Below, piece by piece: positions 55,422 through 64,000 of a DNA stretch of 64,000 bases (positions are counted from its first letter, which is position 1; every line of letters begins with the position of its first letter). Position numbers and translations under genes: made by a program. The stretch covers positions 1 through 64,000 of the forward strand of contig MCFE01000051.1 in assembly GCA_002104905.1 (NCBI GenBank), given 5' to 3'. The stretch is from Basidiobolus meristosporus CBS 931.73 (taxonomy: Eukaryota > Basidiobolomycota > Basidiobolomycetes > Basidiobolales > Basidiobolaceae). The notes beneath the pieces are model-generated. The model worked only from the letters and a program-made list of their open reading frames with translations, was not told where the DNA came from and searched no databases.

Positions 55422-56859
55422 CTTACTTCCTGACTTAACCATTTCTCTTGTTTTCATGCATACCAAAAGATTATTTCTGTTGAAACTTCAGTTGTATCTC
55501 AACTGCTAGTTATATTGACCTATAGAAGTCCTTATACCCTACACTAACACCAGGCCCAACCCCACACTGTACAAGTAGCTTCATTAAAATCCACCACTTA
55601 ATAAGTATTTCTGCTGTCACACTCTGTTTCCATGACTTTGGTGGGAACCCTATGGCATAATGCCACTGTTAATTCACTGGTTCCATACATCCTGGTCTTC
55701 AGCCAGCACTGCAAGGTCTAGCACCTCATTTGCCAGTCTTTGCAATAAATCCTGGCATTACTCAAGTGCATTTTCTTGGGTACTGCTCTTGAAGAGGTGC
55801 TGCAACCTCTTGATATGCCTATTGATGTTCCAAGATTCCACTGAAGGCATTGTTGTATTCTTTGAGTTCTTGACATTGTTACCTTGTCTGTAAGTTGGAC
55901 CCCCACTCTGTCAACAATGGAGGATGTTGAGGCTGTGGTAGATAAATTGCCTTTCTCTGCTAAATCATCTACCTCTCTGCAGTGTAGTTCAACTGGATAC
56001 ACTTCCAACACTTGCAAGAACTGCTGTTTTCTTGTTGGTAATTCTTCTTGGCTATGACAGGATTCAATCTGTAACTGATTTAAGGCATTAGTTGGCAAGA
56101 ACTGCATCATTTCTCTTACACTCCCCTGTCTCTAGCTAAGGTAGACCTTTTTCCCTTTACCTTTTCATTTATCATTGACAGGTCATTCACTGCTACATTG
56201 TCTGAGTGCTTCTTGTATTGAGCAACATTTTCTCCTCAATAAATGCTGCTCTGAGGCATCTGTTTTGGCCTGCTTGTCCCTTGCTGGCACACTACATGCA
56301 ACCTGATGTTTCTTTCTGCAGGTTTTGAGCTCTCAGCTGTAGTTGTGGCTTCTGAGGTAGCCACTAGTTTTGGGCACTAACAGGTCCTTCACTGCTACTT
56401 TGACTGAGTGCTTCTTGAGTGAAACCATGCTTTTTCCTTGATAAATGTCTTGCTGGTGAATCTGTAACTGCTTGCTTGTCCTTGTTGACACTTTTCCAGC
56501 CACCTGATCTCTCTTTGATGCTTGTTTAGAGCTTTTGGCCCTGCTTATAACAGGCTCTTAAGGAAGACGCTGGTCTTTAACCATTGCACCCTAGTTCTTC
56601 TCCCTTTGATAGTTACTGCTATTCTTGAGATACTTTCTTAGTACACGTATGTTGGCCCAAAATTTGCTTACTGGTTTGAATCCATGACAATGCTCATGGA
56701 ACAAGTCATGTGCATTCTGCTTGGCCTTAAGTTCCTGATGGTATCATGGTATGCCAGCCTTAAGGTGATGATATGCTGAACTTCCTACAGCCTCTTGAAT
56801 ATTGGCCCACTCTTCATTATTGTATACAATGGCTTTGGGAATCTTTAATGTCTTTTGAT
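55422..56859. other. Repeat-arm DNA with a tandem duplication; no supported gene
   Basis: CpG-poor sequence. A minus-strand frame at 55718-56110 (130 residues, Gln/Ser-rich) has no recognisable domain. The duplicated block at 56170-56510 is listed separately. This may be the 5' part of the CACTA element that follows. Confidence 0.4.
56170..56510 (-). repeat. ~200-bp imperfect tandem duplication
   Basis: The stretch from about 56,175 (CAGGTCATTCACTGCTACA, TGAGTGCTTCTTG, TGCTTGTCC) recurs about 200 bp later from about 56,378 (CAGGTCCTTCACTGCTACT, TGAGTGCTTCTTG, TGCTTGTCC). Read on the minus strand both encode a similar charged Ser-rich peptide ending DKQA...QEAL..SSE, suggesting a formerly coding repeat. 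Confidence 0.65.
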
Positions 56860-58460
56860 CTTTAGGCTTTGGTAACTTACAGCCAAGAGACTGTCCTGAT
56901 TCCAGCATGTGTTAATAGTTGCATGGCATTTGCATCCAAAAATGCCACCATTGCAACATGTTCAAGTTGTCAAGTATCAACTGCCATTGAGGGAAAACAT
57001 TGTTCACACTCCGGATATATTCCGGCTATACCCCATTTAAAGAAGCTCATGCAGTCCAACAAATATTGGAAAGCTATCAAGTACTGCACTCAGTATCAAT
57101 CAAGTGCAAATATATCCAATATATTTGATGGCAAACATTACAAACAGTTAAGAAACAAGGGCTGCTTTGAAGGTATGTATGGCCATGCCTTTGCCCTAGC
57201 ACTTGAAGGATTCCATTGAACCAGTACTCTACCAGCAAATCCTGCTGGCCACTGATTCTCATCAACCTGAATTTGCCACCTATCTTGTGGCAACAGAGCA
57301 AAAATCTGATCATAGTCTCACTGGTATCTGGGCCTAAATAGCTGTCTAACCAGGATAGCTATCTGTTTCCATTGCTGGATGAATTTTGTATGCTTTCCAG
57401 CAGAATAACGGTGAATGGCCATCATGTCAAAGAGCATATTATCATCTGCATTGGAGATACACCAGCCATCAGCAAGATAGCTTGCTTTTCTGGGCACAAT
57501 GGATGGTATTGCTGTTAAATGTGTGTGATACAGGGGATTTATTCCATAACTTGCACACATTATTATTACACAAACACCAACACTAATAACATCATACACC
57601 CACAGAGAGAACATACAGAAGTTAGCATGCAATTGCAGAAAAGTTGGCAAGCTATAAGCCATTGGCCTGAATATGGAATCAATTGGAAACCAGGGGTAAC
57701 TTCAAATAGAGCATATCTGTTGGAGCAAAAGCTTTCCACTGGGAGCAATGCATTTACTTTTCAACAATATCCCTATACTGGCAACTAAGTTGAACATGGG
57801 GCATGTCAAGCTAAATGAGCCCTTCAAGATACTGGAGAAATTTGACTGAATTGGCAAGATATTGCAGAGTATCTGCTACCCTAAGTACTTCTCATAGGCT
57901 CCAATCAATATTCATGTGTATATGCAACAATTTAAATGCAAAGACTGGATGAACTGGATATGTATTTATTCATGCAGCATTACAAAGTCATTCCTACCAA
58001 GAGTACATAGGAAGCATTGGAATTATATGTGGACATTGTAGCAATATTTATCCAGAAGCAGATCAGCAATGCCAACTTGACACAACCTCAGCTGTTGTGC
58101 AAGGAGTTTGTAACAAGATTTGAGTGGCTATACCACAAAGATAAAGCTGAACATGTAGATCTATGCTGCTACTGTATCCATTCCCTACTCAATCTTGCTT
58201 GGTGTGCAGAGAATATTGGGCCTGCTTCACCTTTTGGGAGTTTCCTATGGAGCAGATGTCCAGGGAGATAGGAAGATGAGTCAAGTTACAGGTACTGCCA
58301 TGCCCCAATCTCATCAAGAATATTACCTTCAAGTCCATAATGGATGTGATGAGCTGGTACATGGAGGACAGCCAGGAAGAGTTGGCAAATGTTGTGGACA
58401 GATGTAAGCATGGAGACACCTATGCCTATGGAATTAAGAAGCTAAGCAGCCACAATACAT
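56860..58460 (+). pseudogene. Decayed CACTA (En/Spm) Tnp2-type transposase
   Basis: Pieces in several frames follow the order of fungal/plant Tnp2 transposases. First ATCSSCQ with a second Cys pair, and YWKAIKYCTQYQ; then NIFDGKHYKQL (family FDGxxYxxL), ALALEGFH (the ALGLSTDGF position); then a frame change to CWP-like and NLPP, LVSGPK, IICIGDTPAISKI and FSGHNG with MCVIQGI (the GDIPA...GHNGxxxCRxC region). Further on come FEWLYHKDKAEHVDLCCYCI, HSLLNLAW, GP and FPMEQMSREIG. Stops and frameshifts throughout make it non-functional. Terminal inverted repeats and target duplications were not found. Confidence 0.7.
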
Positions 58461-59727
58461 GGGTAATCAGTTAAGTAGTGCAAAGTTGGGATGGGAGCAA
58501 CAAGCAACTGACTTTTATTAGGAAAGCTCTACCAAAGGATGCCAGGTTTCTTGTGGTGACAAGCCAGCTTCTGTTGAGTTGTATTATGATTAGTTTAGGG
58601 CTTGCTCTACAATGTAGAATCTAATCAACAATATACAATAACTTCCAGTATGCTAGTACTGAAATAGTTTAATGAGAGTTTGATGTACCAATACAAGATA
58701 TAAATTTCACTAATATCCTCAATCTTAGGCTCAGAATAAACTGTAGACAGTGTTTCTCACTTGTACAGCAGTGTTCTGACCTTCTGTCAGCTATTAGGAT
58801 TACTTACTGCAAAGTAACTTTTCCTTATTAGGAAGTCACTTTCCTTTCTGATATAACATTTTGTAATACAGAAATTCTGAGCTCTCCTTCAACCTAAAGG
58901 GGTGTGGTGTAGAAGTCTCTGAAGGGGTCTTTAGACCTAAAGGGCGCTTTAGAGTAAAGAGGTTTTTTAGAGAGGACTTCTCTGACAGAAAAGTGGTAGT
59001 TTACTTGTATAACTTAGATTGGATTCTTGTGTGCTTTGTAGTCTCTTTACTCATGTAGTACCAATCAAAGTCAGAGTATTCAACAGTGCAAGTGATGCAG
59101 GGGAAGTTGTATAACATTCAAACTTGTAATTATAGTATGGAGATTCTGGAAAGAAAGATTCTCTTTTATTTTTCAGTAGGGAAGTCATGTATAGGAAAAT
59201 TCCGAGCAATCAAGGTTTTTGAACAATTGCTCAGACAATACATGTGATACAAAGCTAATATTTGCCAGTTGTGCAGATCAGATATAGGTGCAGGGCTTGT
59301 GAGAATTTCATGTTACTTGCTTGGCTGGATCAAAAGTTACATGCAATCAAAGTCACCATAGTAATCATAGCAATAAAGGCATAGCATATAAGGTAATTGG
59401 ACTCTTTTGATCATAACTCCTTACATACTGCTTCAAATGTGCTACAATTTGAAACATGTGTTGGCTACTGCATGTTCTGCACGGCAGATAATTCTTGGGT
59501 GGATTGCTTGCCAGGGTGTTGAGCTTTTGCTCTTCAAACTTGGATTTTCTTTATCTTTCATTTGTGTACTACAATAGCAAAAGCAAAATAAGGAAAGGAG
59601 TGCCATATTAGTTTTGGGATATTGTAGTAATGGAATATTTTCCATTATCACACTTCTACAACATTCAACACAGAATTCACATAAACAAGAGCCAGAGCAC
59701 ACCTGTAAGGGGGACTAGAATCTGTCA
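58461..59727. other. 1.3-kb CpG-poor DNA without a recognised feature
   Basis: No coding content recognised. Around 58,905-58,985 there is a cluster of short related blocks (AAAGGGG, TTTAGACCTAAAGGGCGC, TTTAGAG) that might be part of a transposon end. Otherwise nothing seen. Confidence 0.4.
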
Positions 59728-59875
59728 TGATCCCACATCACCCCTGACCTCCAATTACAAAGCCAAATCAAGTCCGCAAAGAAATCCAAGTTCCTTCTAG
59801 AAAGTTCTACTATATTCTAGCAACTTTTTGAAATCTCCAAGTTGCTTTACACAGCAGAACATTCTATGGAAGCTT
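59728..59875 (+). repeat. Interspersed repeat fragment, copy 2 (also at 52866-53012)
   Basis: Second copy of the LTR-like repeat. Here it continues rightward into about 300 bp of unassigned AT-rich sequence before the first leader duplicate, consistent with being the start of a Ty3/gypsy LTR. Confidence 0.55.
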
Positions 59876-60299
59876 CCCCTTGGAGTTCATGTAGTCCCTT
59901 ACCCTATATGGAAATTACATACCATATTGCCTGGTTATATGATCAGCCAACCCTTGACATATCCCCATGCAATGCTCTAGTTTGTTCTTTGGTTTATTTC
60001 TATCTTGGCACACTTATTGTGCCTCACCCTAGAACCCCATCTATATTAGGCAATATCTGTTGGCATCCATATTGTCAAAGAGTACATATAGTCCTATCCC
60101 CCCTTATGTATTCCTCAGTCTGATAAACACATGTCTTGAATAAACAGCCTTGCCTTGGAAATCTGCCTTGCCTTGATGATTGACTCATAAGTCCTTTCCT
60201 GGCCCTGCCTTGCCTAGCCCTACTCTACAGCCTTGTGACTATACATAACAGCTTTGTCAGACTACCCTTGACTTACCTATGGATCTCTACCTTCTACCC

Positions 60300-60606
60300 A
60301 AAGTTCTTGAGAAGAACTTGTAAAGGAATACCTACCGTAAGTATCACCCTGAATCTCTCCCTAGTCTTGTACTCTAAAGGCAAAGATACTTTACCTTTGT
60401 AAGATTATTGGCCCAAGCTGCATTCACCTTATTACCCTGCCGGTGTAGTTTTCAGTTGTTACAGTATTGGAAGCTTTAGTACAATACTCTATCAAAGGAT
60501 GTTAAAGCCAGTACCTTCTGAAGTGATGCTAACTTATTCAAAGTTGGGGATTGTAGCTCAATAATTGTATTCTTGACAAACTAGTGGCTTTATAACCCAC
60601 ATATTA
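60300..60606 (+). repeat. Duplicated leader segment, copy 1
   Basis: Matches 61350-61645 in a series of blocks: GTAAGTATC/GTAGGTATC, CTTGT.CT..AGGCAAAGATACTTT, AGCTGCATTC, TGGAAGCTTTAGTACA, CTCAAAGGATG, AAGTTGGGGATTRTAGCTCA and GTGGCTTTAT. Likely the 5' leader between LTR and gag of a Ty3/gypsy family; in this copy no gag follows. Confidence 0.75.
60546..60600 (+). other. tRNA-like block in leader copy 1
   Basis: GGGGATTGTAGCTCAATAA resembles a tRNA 5' end with an A box (TAGCTCAATAA against TRGCNNARYGG). About 25 nt later GTGGCTTTATAACCCAC resembles a T arm (stem GTGG/CCAC, B-box-like interior). It is too short for a complete tRNA, so it is a degenerate tRNA-derived piece or a chance match. 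Confidence 0.35.
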
Positions 60607-60938
60607 GCTAGTAGTATTTAGTATTCCTGAACAAGCTCAAGAAACCTCTCCATCTCCTGCTACCCCAACATGTCCAGTCTAGAATATAAATTTGCAAGCA
60701 TTGTAGTGGGGTCACAGTGACACCCACTGACAGATGTGCTCATTCCCATGCTTTCTACTTCCCTATTTCTCTACTACACTAATTTTAGTTTTATCCCATT
60801 TACCTTGCCTGATCAGTACTATTCCATAAGCTGGTTGACTATCACACCTGCTTACCTTATTGCATAAGTTATCCCCCACTTTATGTAATATTACTAGCAG
60901 TAAGTGCTTATATAGTAGGCAAGTACCTGCACCGGCAC
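60607..60938. other. CpG-poor spacer between leader copy 1 and the next LTR-like region
   Basis: 330 bp; nothing recognised. Contains TGACACCCACTGACAG near 60,718, possibly another truncated LTR start. Confidence 0.35.
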
Positions 60939-61260
60939 CTGTGACACATGATCAACCTGTGTCACCATCCCACCATTTTCATACCATATAGGGTATCCCT
61001 ATGTTACAGAGGTTTCAGAGTACTGATTCCTGATTGGTTGGATTTGCTGTGCCTCTTAGAACCTTCTGGCACCTGCTTAGAACATTCTCAGGTTATTCTG
61101 ATGTCATTAAGATTTCTATTGATATCCAGAACCTTCTGGAACATCATGATTAGTAATCACTTAGTCAATAAGAAAAGTATATAAGGGAGGCTATCTCTTA
61201 ACATTAAATTATCATCCCTTTTATCAATATACTGACTTACTGATTAGTGTGATCACTGCT
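60939..61260 (+). repeat. Candidate 5' LTR of the Ty3/gypsy element
   Basis: Begins TGTGACACATGATCAACC and contains a promoter-like AGTATATAAGGGAGG at about 61,175, 80 bp before the end, as is usual in LTRs. It directly precedes leader copy 2 and gag. The 3' partner lies beyond the window, so the ends are estimates. Confidence 0.5.
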
Positions 61261-61349
61261 ACCTGCTGCTACCTAAGCTTCCAACCCCAGACCACAGGAA
61301 ACTCCCAGAAAACCACATTGACAGCCAACTGACCTTGGAGGCACTACCT

Positions 61350-61645
61350 GTGAGGAATACTCAGAGTAGGTATCTTTTATTATATTTGATTCTTTCCCAA
61401 GCTTGTTCTTGTACAGGCAAAGATACTTTTCTGTCCTTGCTACTATTGACCACAGCTGCATTCTTATCAAGTCCCTGCTGGTGGAGTTTACAGTTGTTTT
61501 GACTTTGGAAGCTTTAGTACATTGTCATCTCAAAGGATGGTGAACTCAGCACATACTTTTGTTAAGATGCCAAATAAGTTGGGGATTATAGCTCAGTAGT
61601 TTTCCCCTGACAAGCTTGTGGCTTTATTCCTCATCACATTAGATT
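61350..61645 (+). repeat. Duplicated leader segment, copy 2
   Basis: Second copy of the leader at 60300-60606, here joined to a gag frame at 61,678. It includes the tRNA-like A-box block GGGGATTATAGCTCAGTAG at 61581. Confidence 0.75.
61581..61640 (+). other. tRNA-like block in leader copy 2
   Basis: GGGGATTATAGCTCAGTAG matches a tRNA 5' end with a nearly canonical A box. The T-arm-like part (GTGGCTTTATTCCTCATCAC) is more decayed than in copy 1. Confidence 0.35.
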
Positions 61646-61677
61646 AGAGACAGAGCCAAAGTATCCCTAGCAAGCTT

Positions 61678-64000
61678 TTGCCAGCGGTTATTGCACCCAG
61701 TGAACACCCCACACACAAAACACTTGAGAAGTGTTGGATGCATCTCTCCCTTGGACCTATACACTACCACAGTGTCATGCCTGCCTTTGCCCAGCTGCAA
61801 CAAGACAATGGAACTGCCCTGAAATGGTTCTCCCCTCTGGTGGAAACCAACTCCCCCCTACTCAGTGACTACCATGCCTTCCTCAGAGAAGTGGATCTAA
61901 CATTTGACAACATTGACCAAGCCAGAACTGCTGCCAACAAGATCAAGAACTTGCAGCAAGGAAACAGACCTCCATCTGCCTATGCTTCTAATTCCACCTA
62001 CTAGTCAGTGACTTGAGTCTTTGGGATGATGCTGCCCTAATTAGTCAGTTTCAAGATAGACACAATGAAGTCAGTGACCTACTACCCACACTCCCTAACC
62101 CAACTACCTTGGGTGAAGCTATACATCAAGCAATCCAATGTGACAATCACCTTTTCCGGATGAAACAAAAGTTCCAACATACTTATCATCCAACCTCATT
62201 CCCAGTAATCCAGTCACCCAGTACTAAGCCTGATGATCATATGCAAATTGACAGTGCCAAATACACAAAACTTACAACAGAAGAAAGATCCAGACTTCAA
62301 CAGGCAAACCTCTGCCTTTACTGTGGCCAACCAGGCCATTTTACCAAGTCTTGTCCCAACAAGAAGTCCAGCTTCAAACTCCTGCAATTATTAAGTGAAC
62401 AGCCTTCTCCAGAGTTGTTGGAAAACTCCAGTGTCTGGTTACAGTGACAGGCTTGCAACTGGACTCTCCAATGAAAATTCAACACATTCAAGAAACATCA
62501 TACACTACCAAGTCCATCTAGTCCTTAAGAATACCTGTCAGCATCCATATCCCTGAATTCAGTCCTGTTCATGTCCTTGTCCTCATATACTCTGGTTCTT
62601 CCTCCAGTTCATTGACCAGTCCTTTGTCCAGAAGCACAAAATCCCCACTATCCTGAAATCCTGTCCTGTCCTGTCCAAGTAGAACTTATTAAAGCAAGAT
62701 CCCTCTCCTCTGGTGCTGTTACCTATGAGACATGTCTGCTCCAGCTGTCCAGTACTGGTCACCATGAGACACTAGCCTTTAACATCATCAACTCTCCCCC
62801 CTACTCATAGTCCTTGGAAGCTTATGTTTAGTCACCATAACCCAGTTATCAACTGAAAGACCAAAACCCTGATATTTCCCAGAGTCCATCAGGTCAACTC
62901 CATGAAAGCATTTGACTTCTCAAGTGAAGAAGTGTCTTTCCCCAAGCTACCCCAGATGCAAGAACCCAGCATCAATGAAGGAACCCCCTTCAATGGAATA
63001 CCCACCAACTACCAAGAGTTTGCCCATGTCTTTGATAAGAAGAAAGCAGAGCTACTCCCAGCACATAGACCCTAAGACTGTCCCATTGACCTTGAAGATG
63101 GAAAGACCCCACCTTTGGCCCTATCTATAACCTTGTGCAACCTGAGTTGAAAGAACTTCATGACTATAGCCAGGAAAACCTCCAGAAAGGCTTATTCAGC
63201 ACTATAAGTCCCCAGCTGGTGCCCCAATCCTCTTTGTCAAAAAAAAGGATGGTACCCTAAGAATGTGTTGACTACCTGGCACTGAATAAGATCACAATCA
63301 AGAGCTGGTATCATTTGCCTCTGATCAACACCCTGTTGAATCAACACTCTGCTGCCAAAGTATTTACTAAAACTGACCTCAGAGGAGCATATAATCTTGT
63401 CAGGATCCAGCCAGGCAATGAAAGGAAAACTGCCTTCAGAACAAGATATGGTTGCTTTGAATATACAGCAATGTTACTTGGCCTCACCAATGCCCCGGTT
63501 GTCTATCCACACCTGATGAATGATACTTTCAGGGAGTACCTTGACCAATTTGTGGTTATCCACCCTGATGATATCCTGATCTACTTCAACACTCAAGATG
63601 AATATAATTCCCATGTGAAGAAAGTCTTGACTAAGCTTGACACCTCTGGCCTCTATGCCAAACTGAAAAATGTGAGTTTGTCCAGAAAGAAGTTGAGTTC
63701 CTAGGTTATCTTATAAGCTCAAATGGAACAAGAATGGATCCCAAGAAAGTAGAAGCCATCCAATCCTGACAAACTCCCTGCTCTGTAAAAGAAGTCTAAA
63801 CCTTCCTTGGATTTGCCAACTTCTACTGCAGATTTGTTGCCAACTACTCCAAGATAGTCACTCCCTTGACAAAGCTCATCCAGAAAGTCTGCCCTTTGCC
63901 TAGAATAAGGAACAGTCTGAGTCCTTTGATTCTACCAAGAAATCCTTCCTGTGTGCCCCATTGCTTGTCCACCCCAACTTTGAGAGTCCTTTCATCATAG
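61678..64000 (+). pseudogene. Decayed Ty3/gypsy gag-pol (truncated by window edge)
   Basis: Gag in two frames: ALKWFSPLVETNSPLLSDYH and FLREVDLTFDNIDQARTAAN, then QFQDRHNEVSDLLPTLPNP and a zinc knuckle CLYCGQPGHFTKSC (C-x2-C-x4-H-x4-C). The protease part is full of stops (VHVLVLIYSGSS carries the remnant of the D-S/T-G motif with Tyr before Ser-Gly). RT upstream part: DCPIDLEDGKTPP-like and VKKKDGT-like blocks; then KTDLRGAYNLVRIQPGNERK, AFRTRYGCFEY and a catalytic box HPDDILIY in place of Y-L/V-D-D. RNase H/connection region begins near 63,700 and runs off the window. The motif set fits the chromovirus/sushi-like clade common in fungi. Frame breaks show it is dead. Confidence 0.85.

Noticed and set aside
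57077-57748. Minus-strand frames opposite the CACTA remnant
   Set aside because: The plus strand carries ordered Tnp2 blocks; the minus frames have none.

Overview
This is a eukaryotic, almost certainly fungal, nuclear contig. Evidence: split genes with many 50-100 nt GT-AG introns, a chitin synthase fused to a myosin head and a DEK C-terminal domain, a UPF0658 Golgi protein, a QCR10-type complex III subunit, and cytosolic plus mitochondrial ribosomal protein genes. It also carries an augmin HAUS6 subunit, the nucleoporin ALADIN, a GDP-fucose synthase and a DM9 (DUF3421) protein. That mixture suggests an early-diverging filamentous fungus rather than a yeast, but I cannot name the taxon from sequence alone.

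Layout: 1-48.6 kb is compact and gene-dense, with about 24 genes, often in divergent pairs about 200-500 bp apart. In order: PFA3-like DHHC acyltransferase (+), DM9 protein (-), FKBP12 (+), ALADIN (-), a non-coding host gene with three copies of an snR60/U80-type C/D snoRNA (+), bZIP factor (-), a 2.7 kb poorly coding gap, URM1 (-), mitochondrial 3-oxoacyl-ACP reductase (+), small zinc-finger protein (-), RPS18 (-), HAUS6 (+), TFIIIC TPR subunit (+), UPF0658 protein (+), DNAJB12-type ER J-protein (-), QCR10 (+), mitochondrial uS19 (+), an orphan ORF (+), GDP-fucose synthase (+), RPL19 (-), a 54-residue DUF4748-like protein (+), a PPR protein (-), a SIM-SANT-WD40 nuclear protein (+), myosin-chitin synthase (+), and a DUF726/TMCO4-family hydrolase (-).

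From about 49.95 kb to the end the DNA changes character. CpG nearly disappears while TpG and CpA are common, and no intact host gene is visible. This arm is a graveyard of transposons: a Ty1/copia element split into two opposed halves with three LTR copies, a decayed CACTA (Tnp2) transposase, duplicated leader segments with a tRNA-like block, and a decayed Ty3/gypsy gag-pol that runs off the right edge.

The genes do not form one pathway. Themes are translation and its machinery (RPS18, RPL19, uS19m, snR60, TFIIIC, URM1), mitochondria (QCR10, OAR1, PPR, uS19m), cell wall and glycans (chitin synthase, GDP-fucose), and nuclear pore/spindle (ALADIN, HAUS6). The most notable items are the triple snoRNA host gene, the CpG cliff, the micro-exons at start codons and at the DHHC catalytic core, and two single-base frameshifts at homopolymers that break otherwise good genes.
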